Assembly: GCF_050003625.1 (NCBI RefSeq)
Contig: NC_134398.1
Span: 85,437,983-85,501,982 of the forward strand
Source of the DNA: Haematobia irritans
Taxonomy: Eukaryota; Arthropoda; Insecta; Diptera; Muscidae
DNA: 64,000 nucleotides
Direction: 5' to 3'
The first letter of the stretch is position 1, and each line of letters begins with the position of its first letter. The position numbers were made by a program, and so were the translations under genes. Below the pieces are notes generated by a model, which worked only from the letters and a program-made list of their open reading frames with translations, was not told the DNA's origin and ran no database searches. Shown here one piece after another: positions 1-11,190 of the stretch.

Positions 1-36
1 CGCTAAGATAAAGTTAACTTTAACTTCACGGACATA
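1..36. repeat. Fragment of dispersed repeat R (right end)
   Basis: The first bases match the distal part of a ~105-bp sequence seen again at 17805-17909, 18149-18217 and 19151-19256. All share a block reading CGCTAAGATAAAGTT followed by TTCACGGACAT. Only the end of the unit is inside the window here. Its origin is unknown; a transposon terminus is plausible because flanks differ between copies. Confidence 0.6.
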
Positions 37-134
37 CTTTAAGGACAGATGTATTCCTTTTTTGCGTCTACATCGCTCGTTCTTTCCCTGGCTTTTGATG
101 TGAATAACATCGCCAATTAAAAACCACAACATAA

Positions 135-247
135 AAAACTTTTTGTTGTTGAAAAACTTTTTGTTGTTTGTTCGAAACCGGGATTGAACCCATGACCCAC
201 TGTATGAAAAGCGGGTACGCTAACCAGTGCACCATGGTGGCTTCCGT
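135..247 (-). mobile_element. tRNA-derived SINE, head fragment
   Basis: Read on the minus strand this is a diverged copy of the tRNA-like head seen complete at 17198-17540: GGAAGCCACCATGGTGCAC, an A-box-like segment, and a B-box-like GGTTCAATCCCGG. The body and LINE-like tail are absent. It resembles a tRNA gene, but the lost anticodon-stem symmetry and the (TTTTTGTTG)-like sequence after the head mark it as a SINE remnant. Confidence 0.65.
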
Positions 248-542
248 TTTTACAAATCTAGAAATAAAACAATATATGAATCGTTATCTAATTTTTATCA
301 ATAGAAACCCGAAAGGAATGACAAATTTTGTTAACGTCAAATACAATTTACTTACCAAACATAGTATCCATAATAAAAGAAACTTTGGAAAACATATACA
401 ACATTTGACGTAATGAGATCGGGATTTTTATTAAAGATAATGGGTCGCTCAGAATCAATTTCTTTTTAAATCAATTTTTTTAATTTACTAAGGATTATAG
501 AAAACTGTACTTGTTGGTTTCAATACTCACGAAAATTTTTAG

Positions 543-1070
543 TACGAGGGCAGTTCGGAAACTTCTTAGCCTAGCACAAAAAGCGCGGTATAAACAGAAA
601 ACAGTGAAGTGTTTTGAAAACTTCCATCTCTGTTATGAATACATGTTAAATTTTGTTTCGATCTGGCAACTCCTTTATATTGAAACAGGTGTTCAAAAAC
701 GACGCATCCGCAATTTTTTACAATGGAAAATTTAGAAATGCATGCTGTCATTAAATATTTACATAAAAAAAGTTTATCGGGCATTTGTTAACAGTCGGTC
801 AAAAACGCATAAGAATGAGCATTTCTCAAGCTTGTATGGATCGTTTTAAGCGAAATAAAATGGATTTTAAGCGTCGTTTCATAACTGTTGATGAGACATG
901 GATCCACCACTATACTCCAGAGACAAAAGAGCAATCCAAACAATGGACTGAAGCTGGATGAAATGCCCCAAAGAAGGCAAAAACAATTCAATCAGCTGCA
1001 CAGTGGTCGATCCCTTTGGCCAAAAATAAAAAATAAAAGTTAGAAATTTGTCAAAAAGTGTGGCACCACT
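543..1070 (+). mobile_element. mariner-type transposon remnant
   Basis: The 5' part (543-775) begins ACGAGGGCAGTTCGGAAAC and matches the start of a second copy at 20007. A short transposase N-terminus follows (MENLEMHAVIKYLHKK). After a deletion, 790-1030 encodes the centre of a mariner transposase including the family hallmark DETWIHHYTPETK, which carries the first catalytic aspartate. A TGA interrupts it near 959 and the C-terminal catalytic half is missing, so it is inactive. Confidence 0.8.
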
Positions 1071-2150
1071 GTTTCTTATGCAAACTAGGTTTTACAATGT
1101 GTATTTGTTTTGTATTTTGTTTTATTCCATCTGTACTCTTTAAGAACGGCTTCAAAAGAGAGAGCAAGTAAGCAGCTGGTTTTTGAAGTGTGAAAAAGTA
1201 TAACATGAAGTGCACTTTTAAATAAATAAAACAAAAGAAAAAAACAATTATATCGAAATAAATCGAAATGAATATTGAACTAAATGGTATTAACTATATT
1301 TTAAAATAAAAAAATATATAAAACTTGTTTTAAATTTGTTATAAAATCAAATTTTCTCAGTCTCATTGTTTCGTGTTCGTTCTTATATGTAAATTTTATG
1401 TAGAGTTTTAGTTGTGTTCACCCCTGAAGTCTCCAATGGGATTTTTTGTGATTTATTAGTTAATATTTCAAGATTCCAAATTGATAAAAATCAGCTGCTT
1501 TCTTTTGTCTTGTCTTGTTTCTTTATATCCAAATATGAATTTTTGTGTGGTGTTTGTTACCACTAGTTTACACTGAAAATGTACTTTTCTTATGTATTTT
1601 GATCTGCTGAATTCGAAAATGAAGGTTAAAAAATTGTTTATGAAACCGTTTTTGAGATATCCCGTTATTTTTAGTTTCTCTGACTTTTTTCGCTAAAAAA
1701 CAAATTATACCTCGAGCTAGAAATGTCCGGGTATATCGTTGTTTGTACTTGAATGCAAGGTATTGAGATGTCAAACAAACGTGTAAAATAAAATTTGTGA
1801 TAAGTTAAGTGGTTCAAAATATATCGATGAAAATAGGGCGAATTTTCAAAACAATCTTGTTTTACAAGGCATATTAAAGAGGTAAAGTCATGCAATCAGG
1901 TGACTAATATCGACATTCATCTTGTCAAAGGCTTTGTTTACGTTTAGTAGGTTTGTTTACATTCTTTGTGTACATAAATATTGCTTTTATTTACATTGTG
2001 TTACAATACAACAACACTACACATACACAAAATGTCAACTTAAGTGACCTGTCATTTTAGTTTGACTTACTAAATATCATGGGGTGTACACACGTTTGCT
2101 CGTAACTTTACCTTTAATTAATATGCCTTGCTTGTTTTACAACTTCATGA
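1071..2150. other. AT-rich intergenic sequence, no gene seen
   Basis: No open frame with recognisable protein similarity, no convincing splice-bounded exon and no RNA gene were seen. Short open frames here are AT-driven and look random. It may lie inside the first intron of the PPP1R37-like gene, which must extend beyond the left window edge. Confidence 0.5.
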
Positions 2151-2840
2151 AAATCGGATAAAAACTACTGCCCTTGGAGTAAAATCGGTAGATCGGTCTG
2201 TACGTGGGCTATACCAGCACATGTGCTGATTCACCTCATTTCCGTTACATCTATTTGTGATCTTAAAATAATTCTAGATTTTAAATTTAGGCAAATCGGA
2301 TAGAAAGTACGTTTTCTAGAAGCCCAAAAAATAAAATCGGAAGATCGATATATATATATAGGGGCTATACCAACACATGAACCTATAATCATCATTTTCT
2401 TCACACCTATTTGTGGTTCTAAAATACCTCTGTATTTGAAGTTGAAGGCAAATCGGATAGAAAATACGGTTTCTAGAAGCCCAAGTAAAATCGGGATATC
2501 GGTCTATAAGGGGGCTATATAAATACATGGACCGATAGACACCGTTTTTGGCACTCCTATTTGCGGTCCTAAAATACCTCTAGATTTCCAATTTCAGGGA
2601 AATCGGATAGAAACTATGGTTCCTAGAAGCTCAAGAAGTAAAATTGGGAGATCGGTCTATATGGGGGCTATACCAAAACATGGACCGATACACACCATTT
2701 TTAGCACACATACTTTTGGTCCTAATATACCTTTAGATTTCAATTTTCAGCCAAATCGGATAGAAAATACAGTTTCTAGAAGTCCAAGAAGTAAAATCGG
2801 GAGATCGGTCTATATGGAGGGCTATACCAAAACGTCATCA
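2150..2840. repeat. Diverged ~160-bp tandem repeat array
   Basis: About four successive units each contain CAAATCGGATAGAAA, TTTCTAGAAGCCCAAG, AAAATCGG.AGATCGGTCTA and GGGGGCTATACCA. Phrases such as AAATCGGATAGAAA recur near 2291, 2451, 2606 and 2753, giving a period of about 150-160 bp. The layout resembles the internal minisatellite of the Helentron-like elements at 60-64 kb, though the unit sequence differs. Open frames here are products of the repeat, not genes. Confidence 0.7.
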
Positions 2841-2892
2841 ATCAATCCAATTTTATCATTAAATAGTCCTGACATAATTATAAAGCCGTGAC

Positions 2893-3100
2893 CGAAGTTT
2901 CACGATGATACCTATACTGGAAGTATTTTTGGCCGCAAGCGTTTTACCTCAAATGAAGATGCAATACAGTTGTAAACCACTATTTTGAAGACCTTGAGGA
3001 AAACTATTTTGATCAAGGGATAGAATTGCTAGAAAAGCGTTGGACTAAGAAGTTTCTGAACCGCCCCCGTATTTAAAAAGCGTTGGACTAAGAAGTTTCT
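2893..3100 (+). pseudogene. mariner transposase C-terminal fragment
   Basis: Translation gives RFHDDTYTGSIFGRKRF and then YFEDLEENYFDQGIELLEKR, matching the end of mariner transposases (the ...GIxxLxxRW... block), with a frame change between the halves. A 40-bp direct duplication at about 3034-3110 repeats AAAGCGTTGGACTAAGAAG. The catalytic region is absent, so this is a relic. Confidence 0.65.
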
Positions 3101-3169
3101 GAACCGCCCTGTATTTAAAAAACTTAAGCTTATATTTTTACATTTCACTTTGTCCTAGTGTTGACAGAT

Positions 3170-3300
3170 TAGGGGCGGTTTTCCCCAAACTGGGGATTTT
3201 TTCTCGTGGTTGGGGATGTTTTTTTTTTCTTTTGATTTTGGGGATATGGGGATTTGGCTGGGATAAAGCTGTGGTTTGGGGATTTTTCTGGGGCACTTTA
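3170..3300. other. G-run-rich segment
   Basis: Seven or more runs of three or four G occur on the plus strand within about 115 bases (TGGGGATTT, GGGGATATGGGG, TTGGGGAT, CTGGGGC) in otherwise AT-rich surroundings. No coding or RNA function is visible. The spacing is loose for a canonical quadruplex. Confidence 0.4.
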
Positions 3301-4319
3301 ATAATTGTTGTGTACGTTAGCTAAAGGAACTTAAAAAGGAGGAACAATTATACGCAAATGAAGCTTAAAGAGTTACTACCCCCGTAAAAAAATTGTATGC
3401 ACTCAAAGAAAAGTTTACTTGGATCCAAAGATGTTGACCTTCCCTTAAGGATTTTGGTATTGAGTCCGAGCCAAAAATGCGTCTTCTTTAAAATAAATAA
3501 ATTTTTAGGGGCCTATCTGGCTTTAAATCTAGGACCAATAAAATTCAAATCAGGATACATATCTTATTTATCAAATTTTCATTCTCTTTTCGCGGTTTAT
3601 TAATTAAGGTACTCACGTACAAACAAATGCCAGTTTAAAAATCCAAATTATAACGGATACTTCAAAGTATAAAATGGTTTTTTCAATTCCAAAAAAAACT
3701 TTAAACGAAAGACGCTAAATCCTCAAAATAAGTCATAGCCTATATTTGAAGCGTTTTTTCTTAAATCTAAAGTTTCAATATTTCAGTTAATTTAAGGACA
3801 ATTTCTTTAAATCAAAAAAGTGTTTCTTTACTTCAAGGCAAGTTAGCCTTAGTTCAAAGACATGCGGCTTTAACGGAAGGACGCAAATTTACAAAATTTG
3901 TGTCCTAAATTAAATGAAAATTTTTGTAGCAGAGATTATAAACTTTATTTTAATTAAAATTTCATTGTTTTGAAGAAATTTGTCGTTAATATTTTGTAAA
4001 TTTCGCATCCTAAAATTTAGGTTGCGTAATCTTTAATATCACGTAAATATTTTTTTCAGTGTGTGCCACGTGTAAATTTATGTTCTAGACTTATAAAGAA
4101 CTTTTATTGAAAACATTTTTTTCGTATTTTATTTAAACTTTTGTACGTTACTAAAATACATAAACTAAATCTTTACTTAACGTTTGCTTTGACAGAAAAT
4201 ACATACTTACATTTTTAGTCTTAGAAAATATTTATATGTGCAAAATTATATTTTAGCTATATATCAAAATAAAATTAAGATAGTTTGATTAACTAATACG
4301 ATAAAGTTAGTATTGCCCT
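3301..4319. other. AT-rich stretch, nothing recognised
   Basis: No recognisable coding sequence, RNA gene or terminal repeats. Short repeated words such as TTTAAA and CTTTAAAT are common. Small open frames at 3397-3603 have no recognised similarity. Confidence 0.4.
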
Positions 4320-4640
4320 TGTTTATTAGAACTTGCTGTAATCGGTGAGGCATAGAACATACCAAGGTTTTCAGATTTGCCATATCGATTTTTTCCCCAT
4401 TCTGCCGTAATTGCAGACTTTAGTTCTTTGGGTGTTGTATATTGCTTGGACTTCGCAAATATCTTAGCGGATAATATGCCCCAGAGACTTAGCGCTGGCC
4501 AGTCCAGTAAAGGTATACCAGGAGACTTAAAAAAGTTTTTTGTGGGGCGTGCAACATGGATGGGAGCATTATCTTCTTAGAAAGTCCAAACTTCACCATA
4601 TAACTCATCTGCAAAAGAGCTATATGAGCTTGTTCTAAAA
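4320..4640 (-). pseudogene. Tc1-like transposase C-terminal fragment
   Basis: On the minus strand the region encodes, with frame changes, DNAPIHVARPTKNFF, a WPA..S motif and then WGILSAKIFAKSKQYTTPKE, followed by an LVCSMPHRLQQVL-type end. These are the conserved C-terminal blocks of Tc1-family DDE transposases (NAPxH and the LNPIENLW region). Deletions and frameshifts make it inactive. Confidence 0.7.
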
Positions 4641-6110
4641 ACCTGATTCTTGAATTGTGACCAAACGGTCTTACGAAAATAAGACCATTTGACCTATAAT
4701 ATCTTATAAAGTGTGAGAAAAAAATACAAAAAAGAACCCGTAAAAGTATCAGCTATAGTTTTTGCATAAATGTCCATTTACTAGAAACACACAGTCTCAA
4801 ATGTTCGTATTTTTCGTTGATTGTTAAAGAAGTTTATACAAATGTATATTAGACCTCACTAATATTGACAATATTTATAGCTTATTTAGATTAAAGCATC
4901 TACTTTAAAATAACATCGAGAAATAAATCGAAACTAAGTGGGAAAATAGAATTTGGTGTCTTTTTCGAATGTCCTTCTAAGTGGACATCGGTAGTGAAAG
5001 GGTTAAAATAGTGTAAATTACTATTTGTTATGGGTCATATATTAAAAAGGGTGACTTGTTCACAAATGTTATTGCATAATCAAAAAATACTAATTGTTAT
5101 TTAATGTTTGAAGTTATGTTAGTACCATTTGTTGGATTTAAACTTAGTAGAGGAGTTTAAAAACTAATTTAACCCCCTGTAGCTGAGGTGGTTTAATTTT
5201 AACAATACAACTGACGTGGGATCCAGCAGACCTCATTTCTAAACTGATATCCTACGTTAACATTTCTGATCAAAAAGTTGTTGGCCATATTATTCATAAA
5301 AACATATGGTTATTAAACACCCAGAAAAAAGTGCCTTCGAAACTAAAGGAAAAAATGTTTATCAATCTAGTTTAGCCATTTTATTTCCATTAAGTTAAAT
5401 TTTTGTGTGAAATAATAAAATTTACTTGTTTCAGTAAAAAATCCTAAACTGAAAGCAGTTAGGAATAATTCATTAACTAGAATAAGGCATGGAAATTTAC
5501 TAATGCTGTTTTCTTCGCTGGGTATAAGAATTTACTACTGAACAAGAAAATTTTATTCACTGATAACAAAGCATTCGTAAAATTAAACAAACCCCGAACT
5601 AAAACCAAGTTTCCTCAAATTTAGTAAAATTTCTTATAAAACGATAACACTGAACTCTTTTATTATAGAAAGCTTATCATACATACGAATAACACTTGGC
5701 ATAAAAAAATATTTAGCATATAGGAAATTTTCCTATATTTCTTTTATCTACCTGTAATCGATACCTGTCATCGATGTAATCGATATGTTTGCGCGTGGGT
5801 TGTTTTTTTAGTTTGAATCGCGTTGTTATGGTATACGGAGAGATTTTTTAAAAAATAATATAGTAAAACAATATAATAAATAACAAATAAAATATTTATT
5901 ATTTTAAATTTGTGAGAAATTTTTTCGTTTTTTTTTTTTTCAAAATTATTGAACATAAATAACAAACAATAAGTCTATCAATGTTCGTGATGGTGCAGTG
6001 ATGCCAGGAAGTTTTTTGAAAATTCCCTACGTTTATATTGAGTTCAATTTCTTTAAAATTAATAGTCAATATTATATCCGTCAATAAAGGGACCAAATGT
6101 TCAATAATAT
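4641..6110. other. AT-rich intergenic sequence with an ATCGAT cluster
   Basis: No gene recognised. At 5756-5787 three ATCGAT words occur within 32 bases (AATCGATACC, TCATCGATG, AATCGATATG), resembling the DRE core TATCGATA of Drosophila promoters. No convincing coding exon follows on either strand within a few hundred bases, so this is only a weak hint of a promoter. Confidence 0.3.
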
Positions 6111-6189
6111 GACATTTTTATTCGGATTTCGAACATTGCAACATCATTGCTCATTTTTAACACTACCAACATTTTTCTTGTGGACTTTA

Positions 6190-6345
6190 ATGGCCGCGTG
6201 TTTCTTCAGGTCAGATTTCTACAAATTACGAACTTTCCACAAGCATTGGTATTTAAAATCGTCATTTTCGACCGCCTCTAGCCAACCCTTTAAGTCAACA
6301 GTGAGCCAATTTGGTCAAAAAAGCTATTTTCTAAATTTTGTTGGA
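6190..6345 (-). pseudogene. Degenerate zinc-finger fragment of hAT-transposon type
   Basis: One minus-strand frame reads ENDDFKYQC, a stop, then SDLKKHAAIKVHKKN. The SDLKKHxxxxxHKK block is typical of the N-terminal zinc finger found in many arthropod hAT-type transposases and domesticated relatives. No catalytic region follows. The internal stop and missing second cysteine indicate a relic. Confidence 0.35.
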
Positions 6346-6531
6346 ATGGTTTTATGTTATTTTCTTCACTAGACGACATTTTTCTAAAACATTAAAAACT
6401 GTTGTGAATGTAACAGTTGTAAAGCAGTTTTTGAAGATATTCCGGAATAAAAATCCTACATTTACTATTTTTATGTTAGCCTGACGCCAATGCAGGACTG
6501 TTTAATGTCCAAGTCATTTAAACTACATATT

Positions 6532-6947
6532 AGGGCTGTTTTCTTTTAGCACTGGACGCAACATTTGTATGGGCTATCCAGAACATCGTTGCACTGGTGT
6601 TCTATCCAGAACATCTCATCAGTGCAAGTCGCGCCGATGTTGCCAGATTGTATTTTGATAAAGTGACGCTTCTTCGATTCACAATAGCACTTTGTTGTGA
6701 CTAATTTATCGAAAAACAAGAATTTTAAATAGTACAGTGTCATAAATAATCGCAGCAGTAAATATTTATTACTAATTGGAGCATTTCATACATTAAAAAC
6801 GCAAGATTTTACTTATTTTCTGTGATTTTTTTCAAACAGCTGATGACAGGGTTGCATATTATTCGAGATGTCCTGGATAAACGTGTACTCTGTTTTCTTT
6901 TAGTCCGTGACTGCTTAGGATATCCAGTGCGAAAAGAAAACAGCCCT
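6532..6947. mobile_element. MITE with ~25-bp terminal inverted repeats
   Basis: The ends are inverted: left AGGGCTGTTTTCTTTTAGCA followed by CTGGA, right TCCAGTGC followed by GAAAAGAAAACAGCCCT. The element is ~416 bp and has no transposase. Related pieces occur at 51013-51055 and 57856-57937. Both flanks are A/T-rich (ATT on each side), so a short ATT-type target duplication is possible but not certain. Confidence 0.7.
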
Positions 6948-7664
6948 ATTATTACAATACTTATTCGAGCTTATTGAACAAGTTCTTTTCAGTAACTTAA
7001 TAGTACTAATTTCCTTAATCTTCTTGTCCAATAGGCTATAAGTATTGTAATAATATGTAATCCTACATTTATATACACGAATCCGCGTATGCACTGCAAG
7101 TGATCTTTGTGTTATAAAATATTGAGAGGCATCAAGTTGACAAAGCCATCATCTGTTTATGAACCATAATGGAAGCGTTTATTCCTGAAAATGAAATCTA
7201 TTTACACATTTGTAATTAAATACCAATGCAAAAACATCTTTTGAGCTTTTCTAAATAAAATCATTACAATAACATCGTTAACGGTGAATCGCGTATTCCA
7301 TTAGTTGAAGCTTTGACTACCATATATTTTGGATCTTCAAATATCTGGAATATTAAGGAAAAGTACTCTTCTTGTTGCAAAATGTAGTAAACTATGGAAA
7401 TTGGAGAAATTCCCTACATTTGTAAAAAACAAATGAAAAATCTGTCATTTTCCTACCGATGTAATTTTAGGAAAAAATCCCTACAAAAAAGGATTTTTCC
7501 CTACGCATGGCATCACTGTGTTGGTGTATAAAGAAAGAAAATAGCAACAGAATAACAACCCCCTCATTCGTCTTCATTTTGGAATCTTCAATTATCAGGT
7601 ACCATTCATACAGTGACGCTAACCTTTTGTGAAAAAATTGGTTTATGATTTTTTATATTTGCAG

Positions 7665-7753
7665 GTATTGAAATTGTAAAAGGAGGACAAATCGTTACGC
7701 AGCATCTTATTAAAAGTGAAATGAACAAGAAGAAGAAAAGCATTACGTTTTAA
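7665..7753 (+). CDS. Candidate terminal exon of an unknown gene
   Basis: A pyrimidine-rich tract ending TTTTATATTTGCAG precedes an open frame of 28 whole codons (IEIVKGGQIVTQHL...KKKKSITF) that stops at TAA, followed 35 bases later by AATAAAC, a plausible poly(A) signal. Codon content is less AT-biased than the surroundings. A GTACCATT donor lies at 7599, giving a possible 66-nt intron, but the frame that would join hits a TAA at 7553, so no upstream exon could be modelled. I do not recognise the peptide. It could be a real small gene or chance. Confidence 0.3.
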
Positions 7754-8783
7754 GTAACTTTACATGGAAATTGGAAATAGTGGAATAATAAACTAATATT
7801 TCAAGGCCAGTCGATGCTGTTAATTCTTAATACATATATTTAATATATTAATAAAACATGTCTTTTATTTAAGAAAAAATGCCTATATAAATAAACAAAA
7901 CTGTATTTAAAAACGAAGGTAAGCAGTCCTAATTTTGAAGTAAAAGGTTTACCAAAAATATGTAAGATTTGTCCAATTGAATGAAAAAAGTTTAATAAAA
8001 TCATTCCATATATGAATTCAATTCAGTAATGTTTTTTCATTCTGTAGTATAGTGGCACATAAATATAGGAAAATTTTAACTTATATATGGAATGCATCGT
8101 ACATAATTTCTACGAAAATCACATCGTTCAAAGAAATAAAAATGTATTTGGTGCTATACGAAGTTTAACTTTCTTCACCATGAGTTCATTTTAACTTAAA
8201 GAAGGGGTCACTTTTTTCTGGGTGAGCAAACACTGACCGAGCGAACATAAAGAGAAAAGGTACTGAGAACGGAGAGATCGATGATTCGTACTTTAGGAAG
8301 ATACGCACGAAAATTTATTTTGCGGTGTCTGTCAGCTATTATTTTTAAATTGATTGGAATTTGCTACTTACACTGAAAAAACAGTGAACCTACCAGAAGG
8401 AAAACTTTCTGTTAATTTTAGGAAATTTTAAACATTTTTAGAAAATTTTAACTAAACAGTATTACAAACGCTGGCATCACGCCTTTGTCATTAAAATAAG
8501 TAAATATTTTTCGTCAAATTCAAGAAAATTTATTAGACATAATTAAGTTTTTCAACTTGTTAAAGAAAAATTTGTAGTTTCAAGGAGAAATTGGAGTTCA
8601 AAATTGCAAGAATGTCTTTAGTGACATACGAAGTTCATGATGAACGCATTTGTAGTAAAATTTGCAAATTTAAAGAAATACTGAACTATTTTGTGGAAGA
8701 CAAGAGGGTTAATGTGAGAATACTAAATATTGCTTATATATAAATATTTTTTACTTTTGTAGTGCTATTTTAGTTACACTTAC
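7754..8783. other. Non-coding, probably first intron of the PPP1R37-like gene
   Basis: This lies directly downstream, in minus orientation, of the splice donor at 8783. No acceptor-bounded exon with leucine-rich-repeat coding potential was found between here and the left window edge, so the intron probably exceeds 8.7 kb. Confidence 0.4.
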
Positions 8784-9540
8784 CATGCTCCCAAGGATTC
8801 GCCGGTTCTAAGTAACCAGTTACTAACTCATTGTCGCTTTTTGGAAATGATACGCGACGGGGAAGCGAAACAGAACCATCCGAAGATTTTCGTACCATGT
8901 TTGGGGAAGCTATGACACCAGCAGTGCTGGACTTTATTAAGCTGTTGTAATATATAACTGACGTATCTGTTGTTGGTTGTTTTGTACTATTTTGCATCTC
9001 TGTTAGAGAGTCATCCAAGTTAGAGCTGACGCCCTGTGGCAACGACGGTAACGATAATTCTGTCGAGAGTGGAATATTTGCATTAACGTAGTTGTTACTA
9101 GACTGATATGCTGGTTGTATCAATATATTATCACACACGTTCTTTTGTCCATTATTATGTAATTTAACAATATCGATATTGCTTGCAGCATTCTTTTGTG
9201 GGTAGTTATTTTCTTTTTGCCATTGTTCTACATCATCGGTACACTTACCAGGTACAGATGATACCTGGGGCAAATTCGATTTCGGTAAGTCAATGTTGGA
9301 TGTATTACTATGGACATTTGCAAGTCCCGCATTCGTATTTTCGATTTGTTTTGTACTGTTTCTATTTTCTTCAGTTATTTTAACAATATGATTACTCTCC
9401 ACAATATTGATAGTCTCTAATGTTGTTGCTGTTGGATTTTCATTAATTGTTTGTGATTGTTGATAGGTTAATTCTTGATTTTTTTCTTGTATGTATTCTT
9501 CTTTGCATTCGCTGAAATTTTCATCTTCAAAGCTACTCAT
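8784..9540 (-). CDS. PPP1R37: PPP1R37-like protein phosphatase 1 regulator, first coding exon (partial)
   Basis: The exon encodes about 252 residues from the ATG at 9540. An in-frame TAA lies 15 bases upstream of that ATG, which is therefore the first usable start. The first ~220 residues are low-complexity (Asn, Ser, Thr, Gln-rich) and probably disordered. At residues 229-232 RVSF is a canonical PP1-docking RVxF motif, followed by an acidic ELVTGYLEPANPW block; this combination matches the N-terminal end of the conserved part of PPP1R37 (LRRC68), a leucine-rich-repeat PP1 inhibitor. The exon ends G|GTAAGTG at 8784/8783, phase 1, so the short open tail after it is intron. The LRR exons must lie outside the window. 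Family assignment rests on this short conserved block. Confidence 0.75.
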
Positions 9541-10142
9541 ATTAACGTTTTCCGCTTATTTTGTATCCTTTCAACACTATTCACTTCGTATTTATTTTAC
9601 ATCAGGTCAATATCTGGAAATAAATGTTTTGTTATAATTTTTTTAATGAGTTTCTTTTTTTCATGCCGCATTAACTAATGAGCGAAAATAGCGGCTATTC
9701 GTTGACGGCAGCACTAAATTTAAAGGTTGATGTCTACATACTGTCTGCTACAAAAACTTAACACACAGTATCGGACAAAACATTTACAACTACCATAAAA
9801 ATTTCAATATTTTGCCATAAGAAAAAAAGAGTGTTACAATATTCCGAGTTTTTAATTTATGCTGCTGCATAGTGCATGGAATAATACGAGTATATAACAC
9901 TGGAAACTACTCGGTAGGTTACTTTTTGAGGTTTCTGAGAAAATACGCCAGGAAGCACCCTACTTTGGCAAAATTCTGTGTAGCAGGGACATAAAATCCA
10001 GTTAGAAAAAAACCATCGGAAAAGCGTTGTAAAAGCAATGTAAACAGTTGATACACTGTGGGAAAAAGCGTTGTTACAACCCCAACATGATACTAGAGTG
10101 ACCGCAACTTATATGGGGCAAAAAAATGTCGGAATCTTGTTC
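9541..10142. other. Upstream region of the PPP1R37-like gene, no further gene seen
   Basis: This holds the 5' UTR and probable promoter of the minus-strand gene, then AT-rich sequence. No TATA box at a convincing distance or other defined promoter element was identified. Confidence 0.35.
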
Positions 10143-10384
10143 GCCTTAACCCCACAAAACGAATCCCCTTTCCAGATATTGGGATAGCCAAAATTTGAGC
10201 CCGATTAAACGACGTTAACACGTGCCGCTGGTCGCTGAGTCAAACCGAGTTACGCCAGCCTTTAGCTTCGAAAGCGCGACCTGGTGCCACTAGGAGCATT
10301 CTCCTTAACCCCACAAAACGAATTCCCTTTCCAAATATTGGGATAGCCAAAATTTGAGCCCGATTAAACGACGTTAACACGTGA
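10143..10384. repeat. 82-bp direct repeat pair
   Basis: Units 10143-10224 and 10303-10384 are almost identical (CCTTAACCCCACAAAACGAA ... GACGTTAACACGTG), separated by a 78-bp spacer. They lie immediately 5' of a LINE coding remnant and may be the tandemly repeated 5' UTR of that element, a common arrangement in RNase H-type LINEs. Confidence 0.7.
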
Positions 10385-10481
10385 TGCAAACGGACACCAT
10401 TTTAGTGTTGGTCTTAGCAGCGCCATTGTAAGACCAGTAAAGGACGTGGAGGAATAATTAAAGGCAGTCCTAGTAAGTAAA

Positions 10482-11160
10482 TGATCCTGAAAGTGGTTCA
10501 AGTTAATCTGCATAATTGTGAGTTGGATTCTACTAATCTTATCCTCCATTTACTTAGGCACAAAATAGACATCGCCCTGGTGCAGGATCCGTGGACGAAC
10601 AAGGGAAAGGTAATGGGGCTAAGAATTATGTAACATTTTATGCAAATTGAAATAAAATACAAACGTGTATCTTGGTAAAAAAAAGATATAAGGTGTTTCC
10701 TTTTATTATTTTTTTTTTTTGCGGTATGGATCAAACTGTGCTTATTATAAGAACTCATCGGCGAATTTTTTACACAACGATGTCATCATCCTACCACCCT
10801 GCATTGTAATCGAACTGGTGAAATACTACAGTGAGAGAATAGGATTTTCATTACTGGATGTGATGCTAACCCTCATCATGAATTATGGGCTAATACTGAC
10901 ACAAATCCGATAGGTGAGAGCCTTATGGAATACTTTCTGGAAAAATTGTGGTTCATAACAGGGGAAAGTATTGCACTCTCGAGTGTCGGACACCGAATCA
11001 AGTATTAGATTTGACGTTCAGCAATTTTACAAGGAGGTTTAGGGTCTCTGACTGCAAAGTGTTTAACGTGATCAGCTACTCGGACCGTAGGTACATAAAA
11101 ATCAAGTTAGAAACCGTGTAGAAAACCTTGGTAGAAAAGTTTAGGAATCCAAGGACATTT
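10482..11160 (+). pseudogene. LINE 'A' ORF2 endonuclease remnant
   Basis: From ATG 10489 the frame reads KVVQVNLHNCELDS ... DIALVQDPWTNKGKV, the N-terminus of an APE-type LINE endonuclease (N and E/D positions of the first two motifs). After an unrelated or decayed spacer, ~10840-11110 continues with FITGCDANPHHELWANTDTN and a VLDLTFSNF...SYSDRRYIK block, the GDxNxHH and SDH-type motifs, in shifted frames. It is degenerate and interrupted at about 11190 by a second related LINE. Confidence 0.65.
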
Positions 11161-11190
11161 TCGGCACCATCTAAATGATGCACCGACATT

